Shown piece by piece: positions 17,909 through 29,900 of a DNA stretch of 64,000 bases (positions within the stretch are counted from its first letter, which is position 1; the number at the start of each line of letters is the position of its first letter). A program made the translations under genes and the position numbers. This DNA comes from Pseudomonas brenneri (GTDB lineage Bacteria > Pseudomonadota > Gammaproteobacteria > Pseudomonadales > Pseudomonadaceae): NCBI RefSeq assembly GCF_007858285.1, contig NZ_VFIL01000003.1, positions 549,426 through 613,425 of the forward strand. Direction: 5' to 3'. Under the pieces are notes generated by a model. The model saw only the letters and a program-made list of their open reading frames with translations, did not search any database and was not told where the DNA came from.

Positions 17909-18706
17909 ATGTTTTCGCCATTGCGGCTGGCTGCGGGACTTACAGTATTGGCAATGGGCACCCTGTGGCAGGCGCAAGTTTCGGCGGCCCAGTTGGTGCG
18001 GATCGGTGCCGCGCATTTTCCGCCGTACACCGTGCGCCCGGAGCAGGGCGCCGACACCGGATTGCTGCCGCAACTGCTGGAGGCGCTGAATCGTGCGCAG
18101 ACCGAGTACCAGTTCGTACTGGTGCCGACGTCCATCCCCCGGCGTTTTCGTGATTTCGAACAAGGCCGGGTCGACATGGCTATCTTCGAGAACCCGCAGT
18201 GGGGGTGGCAGGATATTCCCCATACCAGCGTCGACATGGGCCTGGAGGACGCCGAAATTTTTGTTGCCCAGCGCCAGTCCGGTCGCGACCAGGGGTATTT
18301 CGCTGAACTCAAGGGCAAGCGCCTGGCAGTGTTCAGCGGCTACCACTACGCCTTTGCCAGCTTCAACCCCGACCCCAAGGCCATGGCCGCGCAGTTCAAT
18401 GCCACGTTGACCTATTCCCATGACAGCAACTTGCTGATGGTGACCCGTGGCCGTGCGGATATTGCCCTGGTGACGCGCTCCTACCTCAGCGACTTCATGG
18501 TGCGCAATGCCGACACTGCCGGGCAGTTCCTGGTGTCCGAACGCATTGACCAGGTCTACCACCACTACGCATTGCTACGGCCCAAGGCCGCGATCAGTGG
18601 CCCGGCGTTTGCCGAGTTGCTCAAGGGCCTGCGCGACAGTGGCGAGTTGCTGAAGATCTTCGAACCGTACCGCATTGATGTGCTGCCGGTAGCGGATGCG
18701 CCCTGA
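17909..18706 (+). CDS. Periplasmic solute-binding protein, SBP_bac_3 family
   Basis: This 265-residue protein starts at the ATG at 17909, which places a signal peptide at residues 1-24 with cleavage near QVSA/AQL. The mature protein has the two-lobed type-3 binding fold (IGAAHFPPYTV start, FEQGRVDMAIF, LKGKRLAVFSG). It resembles the transporter-like sensors and orphan amino-acid-binding proteins common in pseudomonads. No permease or ATPase gene adjoins it, so partner and ligand are unknown. It follows atuR by 97 bases. Confidence 0.8.
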   Translation: MFSPLRLAAGLTVLAMGTLWQAQVSAAQLVRIGAAHFPPYTVRPEQGADTGLLPQLLEALNRAQTEYQFVLVPTSIPRRFRDFEQGRVDMAIFENPQWGWQDIPHTSVDMGLEDAEIFVAQRQSGRDQGYFAELKGKRLAVFSGYHYAFASFNPDPKAMAAQFNATLTYSHDSNLLMVTRGRADIALVTRSYLSDFMVRNADTAGQFLVSERIDQVYHHYALLRPKAAISGPAFAELLKGLRDSGELLKIFEPYRIDVLPVADAP

Positions 18707-18722
18707 TCCCGGTAACGGCGCT

Positions 18723-18746
18723 TAAATTTTTGCTGTTGGCTCACGT
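18723..18746 (+). promoter_or_regulatory. PvdS iron-starvation box (exact TAAAT-N16-CGT)
   Basis: TAAAT at 18723-18727 and CGT at 18744-18746 are separated by exactly 16 bases, the consensus promoter of the PvdS sigma factor. It is about 40 bases before the acyltransferase gene, so that gene should be iron-regulated through PvdS. Confidence 0.85.
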
Positions 18747-18786
18747 CACTTCGTCTAACTGTCGACGATTACCGTGAGCCCCTTCC

Positions 18787-19800
18787 ATGCCTAATCCCAA
18801 TGATTTGTCAGTCCTGCCACTTCCGGCAGGGCCCACCCTGAACGCAGACGAAAGCGATAGCCGCCTGACCCTGACCCTTGCAGGCCAGCCGTTGGTGCGC
18901 CTGCGCCTGGAGCGCGGCGATGCACTGGACGTGTATCTGCAAAACCCCGCTGAGGTTCCTTCGGTGCAAGCCTTGTGGGCGGCGTGTTACTGGCTGTTTG
19001 CCCGGGAACCCGAGCGCCAGCAACTGACCTGGCACCTGGAGCACACCCCTGACGAGGCCCTGCGCAGCGGCCTGCTGCTGGCCACCGACGTGGTGGGGCA
19101 GTTGCGTTGCGAGCGCACCCTGTTCTGGCAATTGCCGCAGCCGTGGTTGGGCCAGCCGTTGAATGATGCCTATCCGCAACAGATGATTATCAGCAACGGC
19201 AAGCGCCATCCGGTGCGTGCGCCCAAGCCGCGCGGTGAAGTCTATCGACGTTTCGATGCACGCCTGGGTGCGTGGATCTCACTGCGCACGCTGGAGATCG
19301 ATGTCGACCTGGCTCGCTTCAATCGCTGGCAGAACAGCGCGCGTGTCGCCAACTTCTGGCAGGAAAGCGGCAGCCTGGAGCAGCATCGCGACTACTTGAC
19401 GAAGCTGGACGCCGACCCGCATACCCTGACGCTGATCGGCTGTCTCGACGATGAGCCCTTTGCCTATTTTGAGGCGTATTGGGCCAAGGAAGACCGCATC
19501 GCGCCGTTCTATGATGCGGACGATTACGACCGGGGTATCCATATGCTGGTGGGGGAGGAGCATCATCGTGGGCCGCACAAGGTTGCCAGCTGGCTGTCGG
19601 CGCTGGTGCACTACCTGTTCCTCGACGACCCGCGCACCCAGCGCGTGGTGGCGGAACCGCGAGCCGACAATGCGAAGATGATCGGGCATATGCAGAACCA
19701 GTGTTTCCACTGCGAGAAGGAATTCGATTTCCCCCACAAGCGTGCGGCGCTGATGATCCTGGGGCGGGAGCGGTTTTTTGAGCGGTGTGGGTTGGTCTGA
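18787..19800 (+). CDS. pvdY: Siderophore hydroxyamino-acid N-acyltransferase, PvdY/IucB-like GNAT
   Basis: This 337-residue protein has a variable N-terminal half and a C-terminal GNAT domain of the IucB/AlcB/PvdYII type. The conserved string of motifs is NFWQESG, FAYFEAYWAKED, DDYDRGIHMLVGEE, HYLFLDDPRTQRVVAEPR and DFPHKRAALM. Relatives acetylate N-hydroxylysine or N-hydroxyornithine in siderophore synthesis. The exact PvdS box upstream and adjacency to pvdS support a pyoverdine role. I cannot tell whether the product is an acetyl-hydroxyornithine for the peptide or another acyl modification; a formyl-hydroxyornithine would instead use PvdF. The symbol is provisional. Confidence 0.75.
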   Translation: MPNPNDLSVLPLPAGPTLNADESDSRLTLTLAGQPLVRLRLERGDALDVYLQNPAEVPSVQALWAACYWLFAREPERQQLTWHLEHTPDEALRSGLLLATDVVGQLRCERTLFWQLPQPWLGQPLNDAYPQQMIISNGKRHPVRAPKPRGEVYRRFDARLGAWISLRTLEIDVDLARFNRWQNSARVANFWQESGSLEQHRDYLTKLDADPHTLTLIGCLDDEPFAYFEAYWAKEDRIAPFYDADDYDRGIHMLVGEEHHRGPHKVASWLSALVHYLFLDDPRTQRVVAEPRADNAKMIGHMQNQCFHCEKEFDFPHKRAALMILGRERFFERCGLV

Positions 19801-19825
19801 GCGCTACAGGGCAACGAATATCAAA

Positions 19826-19915
19826 TGTGAGAGCGGGCTTGCTCGCGAAGGCGGTTTGTCAGTCAATTGATTCGTTGGCTGATACACCGCCTTCGCGAGC
19901 AAGCCCGCTCCCACA
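19826..19915. repeat. REPIN between the acyltransferase gene and pvdS
   Basis: TGTGAGAGCGGGCTTGCTCG at 19826 pairs with the inverse sequence ending at 19915; arms are about 30 bases with one mismatch at GAG/CTC. It lies between convergent genes and could end both transcripts. Confidence 0.88.
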
Positions 19916-19925
19916 CGCGTGGTGT

Positions 19926-20477
19926 TCAGACGCGTCGGGCAAAGGTATCGCTATGCGTCCCCGAAACCTTACGGCAGTGCACCAACGCATCGCGGATCAT
20001 GAAGTTGACCAGGGTCGGCGACACGCCCAGTTCCTTGGCAATGTCCTTCTGCGGCACGCCATGCAGGCGGTACATCTCGAACGCGTAGCGCGTGCGCTGG
20101 GGCAACTCGGTCAGGGCGTCGGCGATGTTTTCCAGGGTGGAAAAATTGATATGCGAGGTTTCGGGTGAAGCGCCATGAATAACCACATTCAAGCCTTCCT
20201 CTTCCGTCCCGGAGTATTTCAGTTCCAGGGCCTGTTTACGGTAGTGGTCGATAGCCAGGTTGCGCACGATCTGGAACAGATAGCTCAGTTGCGCCTTGAA
20301 CGATGAGGTGATCTGCGGTGCCGATTGCAGTCTGAAGTAGGCGTCCTGCACCACGTCTTCGGCGCGGGAACGGCAGCCGGTAATGCGCGCCGCGATCTTG
20401 ACCAGGATCAGTCGATTATCGACAAACGCCTGGAGTAACGGTGAATCGCACCTGCTTGTGGATACTTGTTCCGTCAT
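19926..20477 (-). CDS. pvdS: Iron-starvation extracytoplasmic-function sigma factor PvdS
   Basis: This 183-residue ECF sigma factor has region 2 (GCRSRAEDVVQDAYFRLQSAP and SYLFQIVRNLAIDHYRKQA are the core promoter -10 and polymerase contacts) and region 4 (LPQRTRYAFEMYRLHGVPQKD). It reads almost like PvdS of P. aeruginosa as I recall it. I chose the ATG at 20477, with AAGG upstream; a GTG at 20486 would put the ribosome site inside the gene. PvdS directs polymerase to TAAAT-N16-CGT promoters, several of which are in this window, and is normally held by an anti-sigma factor (FpvR) not encoded here. A Fur box lies upstream. Confidence 0.95.
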   Translation of the reverse strand: MTEQVSTSRCDSPLLQAFVDNRLILVKIAARITGCRSRAEDVVQDAYFRLQSAPQITSSFKAQLSYLFQIVRNLAIDHYRKQALELKYSGTEEEGLNVVIHGASPETSHINFSTLENIADALTELPQRTRYAFEMYRLHGVPQKDIAKELGVSPTLVNFMIRDALVHCRKVSGTHSDTFARRV

Positions 20478-20557
20478 GGAAATCACCTTGCTGCAATAAG
20501 GTTTTAGTGGAGGGCATCCCTGCTGAGGCCTCCTACATATCGGGCAACAAATTATTC

Positions 20558-20577
20558 TTAATGATAATGATTGTCAA
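20558..20577 (-). promoter_or_regulatory. Fur box upstream of pvdS
   Basis: On the minus strand the segment reads GACAATCATTATCATTAAG, an imperfect array of Fur hexamers (GATAAT on the plus strand at 20563). It sits about 80-100 bases before pvdS, where Fe-Fur represses the gene in other pseudomonads. Confidence 0.7.
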
Positions 20578-20656
20578 ATGAGAAGTAGGATTAATCTTAT
20601 TCCGAAATATAAATTGTGAGGTGCTTCTCTTTGTGTGTGGGCCTGGGCCTGCTGAC

Positions 20657-20680
20657 TAATTATTTTGTCGGGCCATCCGT
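20657..20680 (+). promoter_or_regulatory. PvdS box variant upstream of pvdL (TAATT-N16-CGT)
   Basis: TAATT (20657-20661) and CGT (20678-20680) have exactly 16 bases between them, one base off the TAAAT consensus. The same TAATT variant precedes the MbtH-like gene. A TAAAT at 20610 has no CGT at the right distance and was not used. Confidence 0.7.
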
Positions 20681-20741
20681 TCTCATTGGTGACAGGCCAG
20701 CCAGCACGCCGGCCAAGGATTTGCACCCGGAGGAGGACGAC

Positions 20742-20789
20742 ATGCGTTTGTATCGCGAGAACCCAGCGTTCCAGGCAAGGGTGGTCTGA
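20742..20789 (+). CDS. Possible leader mini-ORF of pvdL (15 codons)
   Basis: ATG at 20742 has a strong GGAGGAGG ribosome site four to eleven bases upstream and encodes MRLYRENPAFQARVV before TGA at 20787. It lies between the PvdS box and pvdL. A second short frame (20791-20853) follows at once. It may be a translated leader peptide or a chance match. Confidence 0.35.
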   Translation: MRLYRENPAFQARVV

Positions 20790-20923
20790 GATGAGCACAT
20801 CGACCCGCAGGCACCATGGTGCTGCGCGACGAGCGGCCCTGGCGACCGGCTGAACACGTCGCCACGCGCCCACGCCCTCTATCCCCGATTTCCCCGTAAG
20901 CCGATTTCAGGCAGGAACCCCTC

Positions 20924-23900
20924 ATGATGGACGCCTTCGAACTTCCCCGCACTCTGGTCCAGTCCCTCCAGCGCCGTGCCGCGCAGACCCCGGACCAAGT
21001 GGCCCTGCGCTTTCTGGCCGAGTCTGCCGACGACACCGTAGTGCTCAGCTACCGTGACCTGGACCTGCGCGCCCGCACCATCGCCGCCGCCCTGCAGGCC
21101 TCGGCCGGGCTGGGCGAGCGTGCGGTGCTGCTGTTCCCCAGCGGCCCGGATTATGTCGCGGCGTTTTTTGGCTGCCTGTACGCCGGGGTCATCGCGGTAC
21201 CGGCCTATCCGCCGGAGTCGACCCGTCGCCATCACCAGGAGCGGTTGCTGTCGATCATTGCCGATGCCGAGCCAAGGCTGTTGCTGACCAGTAGCGGTTT
21301 GCGCGACTCGCTGGGGCAGATCCAGGAGGCGCCACCCTTGCTCTGCGTGGATGAGTTGCACAGTGACATTGCCGCAGGCTGGGTCGCACCAAACCTGCAA
21401 GATGACGACATCGCCTTCCTGCAATACACCTCCGGTTCCACCGCCTTACCAAAGGGCGTGCAAGTCACCCACGGCAACCTGGTGGCCAACGAACTGCTGA
21501 TCCGCCGTGGCTTTGGCATCGACCTCAACCCCGATGACGTGATTGTCAGCTGGCTGCCGCTGTACCACGACATGGGCCTGATTGGCGGCCTGCTGCAACC
21601 GATCTTCAGTGGCGTGCCGTGCGTGCTGATGTCGCCGGGGTACTTCCTCGGCCGGCCCTTGCGCTGGCTGGAAGCGATCAGCCAATACCGCGGGACCATC
21701 AGCGGTGGCCCGGACTTCGCCTACCGCCTGTGCAGTGAGCGGGTCAGCGACTCGGCCCTTGCGCGCCTCGACCTGAGTCATTGGCGCGTGGCTTATTCCG
21801 GCTCCGAGCCGATCCGCCTGGACACCCTGGAGCGTTTCGCCGAGAAATTCGCCGGCTGTGGCTTTACCCCGAACAACTTCTTTGCCTCCTACGGGCTGGC
21901 CGAGGCGACTTTGTTTGTCGCCGGCGGCACCCGTGGCCAGGGCATACCGGCCTTGCGTGTGGACGAACAGGCGCTGGCCGCCAACCGGGCGGAGCCGGGG
22001 CAGGGCAGTGCGATCATGAGCTGCGGCACCCGCCAGCCCGAGCATGGGGTGCTGATCGTCGAGCCCCATACCCTGGCTGAACTGGCCGACAACTGCGTCG
22101 GCGAAATCTGGGCCACCGGCCCGAGCATTGCCCACGGCTACTGGCGCAACCCCGAAGCCACGGCCAAGACCTTCGTGCAGCATGCCGGTCGCACCTGGCT
22201 GCGCACTGGAGACCTGGGCTTTATGCGCGACGGCGAGGTGTTTATCACCGGGCGCCTCAAGGACCTGCTGATCGTGCGTGGCCATAACCTGTACCCGCAG
22301 GACATCGAGCAAACCGTCGAGCGCGAAGTGGAAGTGGTGCGCAAGGGCCGTGTCGCGGCGTTTGCGGTGAATGACCAGGGCCTGGAAGGGATTGGCATTG
22401 CCGCAGAGATCAGCCGCAGCGTGCAGAAGATCCTGCCGCCCGAAGCCCTGATCAAGGCCATCCGCCAGGCGGTGGCCGAGGCCTATCAAGAGGCGCCGTG
22501 CGTGGTGGTGCTGCTTAACCCCGGCGCGCTGCCGAAAACCTCCAGTGGCAAGGTCCAGCGTTCGGCCTGCCGCACTCGCCTGGCCGATGGCAGCCTCGAC
22601 AGCTACGCGCAGTTCCCCGACCTGCAGGTGCAGGCGGGTGATGAGGCCTTGGTGTCAGGGCTGCAACAGCAGATCGCCGCGATCTGGTGTGAGCAGTTGC
22701 AGGTGGAACAGGTGGCTGGTGATGATCACTTCTTCTTGCTCGGCGGCAACTCCATCAGTGCCACCCAGGTGGTTGCCCGCCTGCGCGAGGTCCTGGGTCT
22801 GGAGCTCAATCTGCGCCTGTTGTTCGAGGCCCCGGTGCTGGCTGATTTTGCCGCCAGCGTCGGGCAATTGCAGCAGGACGGTGGTGTGGCCCAGGGCGCA
22901 ATCAGCACCTTGTCACGCCAGCAGGATATGCCGCAATCCCTGGCGCAGAACCGCCTGTGGATCACCTGGCAGTTGGACCGACAGAGCAGCGCCTACACCA
23001 TCCCCGGTGCATTGCGCCTGCGCGGCGAGCTGGATGAAGACGCGCTGCATGCAAGCTTCGCGCAACTGATCCAGCGCCACGAAGCGCTGCGTACGCGTTT
23101 TTATGAGCGCGACGGCCAGGGCATGCAGTGTGTCGATGCCCAGCGCGAGTTTGCCGTGCAAGTCATCGACCTGCGCGACTTGCCCGTGGCCGAGCGCGAA
23201 GCCCGCGCCGCACAGGTCCGCGAGGACGAGGCACGCACCCAGTTCGACCTGGAGCAGGGCCCGCTGCTGTGGGTCACGCTAGTTCGCCTGGACGATGAGG
23301 ATCACCAGTTGCTGGTGACGATGCACCACATCATCGCTGACGGCTGGTCGCTGAATGTATTGATCGATGAATTCTCGCGCCTCTACGCCGCCGCGTCCCA
23401 AGGCCAGGCCATCGAGTTACCAGCCCTGGCCGTGCAGTACGCCGACTACGGCAGTTGGCAGCGCCAATGGCTGGCCGAAGGCGAAGGCCAGCGCCAATTG
23501 GCCTACTGGCAGCAGCAACTGGGTGACGAACATCCCACCCTGAGCCTGGCCACCGATCACCCGCGTTCGACCCAGCAACGGCACAGCGCTTCGCGCTACA
23601 GCGTGCGTCTGGATGCGGATCTCGGCGCAGCCATCCGCCAGACTGCCCAGGCCCACCAGGCCACGCCATTCGTACTGTTACTGGCGGCATTCCAGAGCCT
23701 GTTGCACCGCTACAGCGGCCAGCGCGATATCCGCATCGGCGTGCCCAACGCCAACCGTGGGCGTCACGAAACCCAGGGCCTGATCGGCTTCTTTATCAAC
23801 ACCTTGGTGCTGCGCGCCGAGGTGGATGCGCGCCTGCCGTTCAGCGAGCTGCTGGCGGCGACCCGCCTGACGGCCACCGAGGCCCAGGCCCATCAGGACT

Positions 23901-26900
23901 TGCCGTTCGAGCAACTGCTGGAAGCTTTCCCGCAGGCGCGCGAACAGGGCCTGTTCCAGGTCATGTTCAACCACCAGCAGCGCGACCTTAGCGCCTTGCG
24001 CCGCCTGCCGGGCCTGCTCGCTGAGGAGTTGCCATGGCATAGCCGCGAAGCCAAGTTCGACCTGCAACTGCACAGCGAAGAAGACCGCAATGGGCGCCTG
24101 AACCTGTCATTCGACTACGCCGACGAACTGTTCGACGCCAGTACTATCCAGCGTCTGGCCGCGCATTTGGTCAGCCTGTTGCAGGCCGTCTGCGCGCAAC
24201 CACAGCAGGCTCTGGGCGATATCCCGCTGCTGAGCGCCAACGAGCATGCCCAGCAACGCACCTGGAGCGAGGCACCGTGCGCACCGGCGCAGCGCCTGGT
24301 GCCGGAGCAGCTCAACCAGCATAACGACGAGCGCACCGCCCTGGTCTGGCAGGACGCCAGCCTGACCTTTGCCCAACTGCACACCCAGGCCAACCGCCTG
24401 GCCCATTACCTGCGTGACAAAGGTGTCGGCCCGGACGTGTGCGTGGCGATTGCTGCCGAGCGTTCGCCACAACTGCTGGTCGGCTTGCTGGCAATTCTCA
24501 AGGCCGGTGGCGCCTACGTGCCGCTGGACCCGGACTACCCGGCCGACCGCCTGGCCTACATGCTGGCCGACAGCGGCGTGCAATTGCTGCTGACCCAGAC
24601 CTCTCTGTTGGCGCAGTTGCCAGCGCCTGAGGGCGTGTCGGTAATCGCCATGGACAGCCTCAAGCTCGACAGCTGGCCGACCCAGGCGCCGGGCCTGCAC
24701 CTCAATGGCGACAACCTCGCCTATGTGATCTACACCTCGGGTTCCACCGGCCAGCCCAAGGGCGTGGGCAACACCCATGGCGCCCTGGCGGAGCGTTTGC
24801 AATGGATGCAGGCCACCTACTCGTTGGATGAAAGCGATGTGCTGATGCAAAAGGCACCGATCAGTTTCGACGTGTCGGTGTGGGAATGCTTCTGGCCGCT
24901 GATCACCGGTTGCCGCCTGGTACTGGCCGGCCCCGGCGAGCATCGTGACCCTCATCGCATTGCGCAGTTGGTGCAGGAACATGGGGTCACCACCCTGCAT
25001 TTTGTGCCGCCACTGTTGCAGCTGTTTGTCGATGAGCCGCTGGCGGCCGAGTGCAGCAGCCTGCGCCGGGTGTTCTCCGGTGGCGAAGCGTTGCCCGCCG
25101 AGTTGCGCAATCGGGTCCTGGCGCAACTGCCAGCGGTGCAATTGCACAACCGCTATGGCCCGACCGAAACTGCGATCAACGTCACTCATTGGCACTGTCA
25201 GCGCGCAGATGGAGAGCGCTCACCGATTGGCCGGCCGCTGGGCAACGTGATTTGCAGGGTGCTGGACGAGCAACTCAACCTGTTGCCGGCAGGTGTGCCG
25301 GGCGAGCTGTGCATCGGCGGGATTGGCCTGGCGCGTGGTTATCTGGGGCGTGCAGGGCTGACGGCCGAGCGCTTTGTCGCCGACCCACTGGGCGCGGCGG
25401 GCGCACGCCTGTACCGCACCGGCGACCGCGTGCGCTGGGCTGCCGATGGCGTGCTGGAGTACCTCGGGCGCCTGGACCAGCAGGTCAAGCTGCGCGGCTT
25501 TCGCGTCGAGCCGGAAGAAATCGAGGCGCGGCTGTTGGCCCAAGACGGCATTGCCCAGGCGGTGGTGCTGATCCGCGACACCGCTGGCGGTGCGCAGTTG
25601 ATCGGTTACTACACCGCCAGCGGCGAGCAGGCTGAGCAGGACGTGAAAGCCGCCCTGGCCGCCGAGTTGCCGGAGTACATGGTGCCGGCGCAACTGATAC
25701 AACTCGATGTCATGCCGCTGAGCCCCAGCGGCAAGGTGGATCGTCGTGCCTTGCCGGAACCGGTGTGGCAGGTGCGTGAGCATGTGGAGCCGCACACCGC
25801 GCTGGAACAGCAAATCGCCGGGATCTGGCGCACGGTGTTGGGTGTGCCGCGTATCGGTCTGCGCGACGATTTCTTCGCCCTTGGCGGCCACTCGCTGCTG
25901 GCCACGCAAATCATCTCCCGCACACGCCAGGCCTGTGATGTGGAGCTACCGCTGCGCACCTTGTTCGAAGCCAGCGAGTTGGGGGATTTTGCCGAGCAGG
26001 TCCGCGAGATCCAGGCCAGCGGCCGGCGTAACCAGCAGACCGCGATTGGCAAGGTCGATCGCCGCCAGCCGGTGCCACTGTCCTATTCCCAGCAGCGCAT
26101 GTGGTTCCTCTGGCAAATGGAGCCGGACAGCCCGGCCTATAACGTGGGTGGCATGGCACGCTTGCGCGGGGTGCTGGATGTGGGGCGTTTCGAGGCGGCG
26201 TTGCAAGCCTTGATCATGCGTCATGAAACCTTGCGGACCACGTTCCCGAGTATCGATGGCGTGGCCCAGCAGAAAGTCGCCGCGCAAAGCAGCGTGCGCA
26301 TGAGCTGGCAGGATTTTTCGGCCCTGAACGAGGCCGAGCGCCAACTGCGTCTGCAGCAACTGGCCGACCAGGAAGCCCACAGCCCGTTCAACCTGGAAAC
26401 CGGGCCGTTGCTGCGCGCCTGCCTGGTCAAGGCTGGTGACCAGGAGCATTACCTGGTGCTGACCCTGCACCATATCGTCACCGAAGGCTGGGCCATGGAC
26501 ATCTTTGCCCGTGAACTCAGCGCGCTGTATGAAGCCTTTATCGATGAGCGTGAGTCGCCGCTCGAACCCCTGCCGGTGCAGTACCTGGACTACAGCGTGT
26601 GGCAACGCCAATGGCTGGAGGCCGGCGAGCGCCAGCGCCAGCTCGACTACTGGACCGCGCAACTGGGCAATGAGCATCCACTGCTGGAATTGCCCAGCGA
26701 TCGGCCACGCCCGGCGGTGCAAAGTCACCAGGGCGAGCTGTACCGTTTTGACCTCAGTGACGACCTTGCCGCGAGGGTTCGCGCGTTCAATGCCGAGCAT
26801 GGCCTGACCCTGTTCATGACCATGACCGCGACCCTGGCGACGCTGCTCTACCGCTACAGCGGCCAGACCGACCTGCGTATCGGCGCGCCAGTGGCCAACC

Positions 26901-29900
26901 GTATTCGCCCGGAAAGCGAAGGGTTGATCGGTGCCTTCCTCAACACCCAGGTATTGCGTTGCCAGCTCGATGGGCAGATGCGTGTCGGCGAGCTGTTTGA
27001 GCACGTGCGCCACACCGTGATCGAGGGTCAGTCCCATCAGGACCTGCCGTTCGATCATCTGGTGGAAGCCCTGCAACCACCGCGCAGTGCCGCGTATAAC
27101 CCGCTGTTCCAGGTGATGTGCAACGTGCAGCGCTGGGAGTTCCAGCAAAGCCGACAGCTGGCCGCAATGACCGTCGAATACCTGGCCAACGATGCGCGTG
27201 CTACCAAGTTCGACCTCAACCTGGAAGTCACCGACCTCGACCATCGCCTGGGTTGCTGCCTGACCTACAGCACTGACCTGTTCGACGAGCCGCGCATTGC
27301 ACGCATGGCGGCCCATTGGTGCAACCTGCTGGAGGCGCTGATCGCCGATCCGCAGCAGCGTTTGAGCGAGCTGGCGCTGCTGCAGATCGATGAGCAGCGT
27401 GCCCAGCAAGACAGCCTCGGGATCGAGGCCGGCGAGCACCGTCTCGACCAGTGCATCCATCATCTGTTCAGCCAGCAGGTCCAGGCCCGTGGCGATGCCC
27501 CGGCGCTGACCTTTGCCGGCCAGACCCTGAGCTACCGCGAGCTGGACAGCCGCGCCAATCGCCTGGCCTGGATGCTGCGTGAGCGTGGGGTTGGCCCGCA
27601 GGTGCGGGTCGGCCTGGCGCTGCCGCGCTCCCTGGAAATGGTCATCGGCCTGCTGGCGATTCTCAAGGCCGGTGGCGCCTATGTGCCGCTGGACCCGGAA
27701 TATCCGCTGGACCGCCTGCACTACATGATTGAAGACAGTGGTATCGGCCTGTTGCTCAGCGATGCGGCGATGTTCGATGCCTTGGGCGAACTGCCTGCCA
27801 GCGTCAGTGGCTGGTGCCTGGAAGATGACCTGCCGGTGCTCGCCAATTACCCGGCCAGCGACCTGCCGGCGATCAGCCTGGCGCAACATCAGGCGTACCT
27901 GATCTACACCTCCGGTTCTACCGGCAAGCCCAAGGGCGTGGTGGTGTCCCACGGTGAGATCGCCATGCATTGCCAGGCGGTGATCGGGCGGTTTGGCATG
28001 CGCCCTGACGATTGCGAACTGCATTTCTACTCGATCAACTTCGACGCCGCCACCGAGCGCCTGCTGGTGCCGCTGCTCAGCGGCGCGCAGGTGGTATTGC
28101 GCGCCCAGGGCCAATGGGATGCCGAAGAAATCTGCGGGCTGATCCGTGAGCACCGGATCACTATCCTCGGCTTTACCCCAAGCTATGGCAGCCAGTTGGC
28201 GCAATGGCTCGCCACGCAAAACCAGACCTTGCCGGTGCGCATGTGCATCACCGGCGGCGAAGCCCTGACCGGCGAGCATTTGGCGCGGATTCGCGCAGCA
28301 TTCCAGCCGGCGCTGTTTTTCAACGCCTACGGGCCGACCGAAACCGTGGTCATGCCCCTGGCCAGCCTGGCCCCCGAAGTGCTGGAGGAGGGCGCTGGCA
28401 GCGTGCCGATCGGCAGCATCATCGGTGCGCGGGTTGCCTATATTCTGGATGCCGACCTGGCACTGGTACCCCAAGGTGCCACTGGCGAGTTGTACGTCGG
28501 CGGTGCGGGCCTGGCCCAGGGTTATCACCAGCGTCCGGGCATGACCGCCGAACGTTTTGTGGCTGACCCGTATGCCGATGGCGGGCGGCTCTATCGCACG
28601 GGCGATCTGGTGCGCCAGCGTGCCGATGGCTTGGTGGAGTACTTGGGGCGGATCGACCATCAGGTGAAAATCCGGGGTTTCCGCATCGAACTGGGCGAGA
28701 TCGAAACCCGCCTGCTTGAGCATGAGGCGGTCCGTGAGGCCGTAGTCCTGGCCCTGGACGCGCCGAGTGGCAAGCAACTGGCGGCGTATCTGGTCAGCGA
28801 TGCCAGCGATCACACAGCCTTGCGCGAGGCGCTCAAGACGCACCTGAAGGCGCAATTGCCAGACTACATGGTGCCCACGCACCTGATGGTGCTGGACAGC
28901 ATGCCGCTGACCGCCAACGGCAAGCTCGACCGCCGTGCCCTGCCGCAACCGGACCCTGAAGCCAACCGCCAGCAGTACGTGGCGCCGAGCAATGAGCTGG
29001 AACTGAGCCTCGCCGCGATCTGGTGTGCGGTGCTCAACGTGCAGCAGGTCGGATTGCACGATAATTTCTTCGAGCTGGGCGGCGATTCGATCCTGTCGAT
29101 CCAGGTGGTCAGCCGGGCGCGGCAGGCGGGGATTCACTTCAGCCCGCGCGACCTGTTCCAGCACCAGACCGTGCAGGCTCTGGCAGCGGTGGCCACGCGC
29201 AGTGAGCTGATCACTGCCGAGCAGGGTGTATTGACGGGGCCCTCGGGGATGACGCCGATCCAGCACTGGTTCTTCGACAGCGACATCCCGGCGCGCCAGC
29301 ACTGGAACCAGGCCTTGTTGCTGGCGCCGGTGCAGGCTCTGGACCCGCATCGCCTTGAACAGGCGCTGTTGGCCGTGCTGGAGCACCACGACGCCTTGCG
29401 CCTGAGCTTCACCCAGCGCGACGCGCAATGGCATGCCGAGCATCTGGCGGTGCCGGAAGGCGGGGTGTTGTGGCTGGCCCAGGTGACGGATATGCAGCAG
29501 TGCGAGGCGCTGTTCGCCGATGCCCAGCGCAGCCTTGACCTGGAACACGGCCCGCTGCTGCGCGCCTTGCTGGTGGACGGGCCGATTGGCCAGCAACGCT
29601 TGCTGATCGCGATCCATCACCTGGTAGTGGACGGCGTGTCCTGGCGTGTATTGCTCGAAGACCTGCAAAACGTCTATCGCCAATTGAGCGACGGCCAGGC
29701 CGTCAGCCTGCCGGCCAAGACCAGTGCGTTACGCGACTGGGCCGCGCGTTTGCAGGCCTATGCCAGCAGCGAATCCCTGCGTGAAGAACTGAGCCTATGG
29801 CAGCAACAGTTGGCCGGCCCGGCGGTTGAACTGCCGGTGGACCGCGCGCATGGCAGCCTGCGCAATCGCGACGCCGAGACCGTCAGCGTGCGCCTGGATG

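Noticed and set aside
20610..20633. TAAAT at 20610 as PvdS box for pvdL
   Set aside because: No CGT at 16 or 17 bases; the TAATT-N16-CGT at 20657 fits better.
25946..29683. Long open frame on the minus strand inside pvdL (about 1,245 codons)
   Set aside because: GC-rich third positions of pvdL keep the antisense frame open; it has no domain, no ribosome site and covers well-conserved NRPS motifs on the plus strand. The same applies to the minus frame at 29795-32440.
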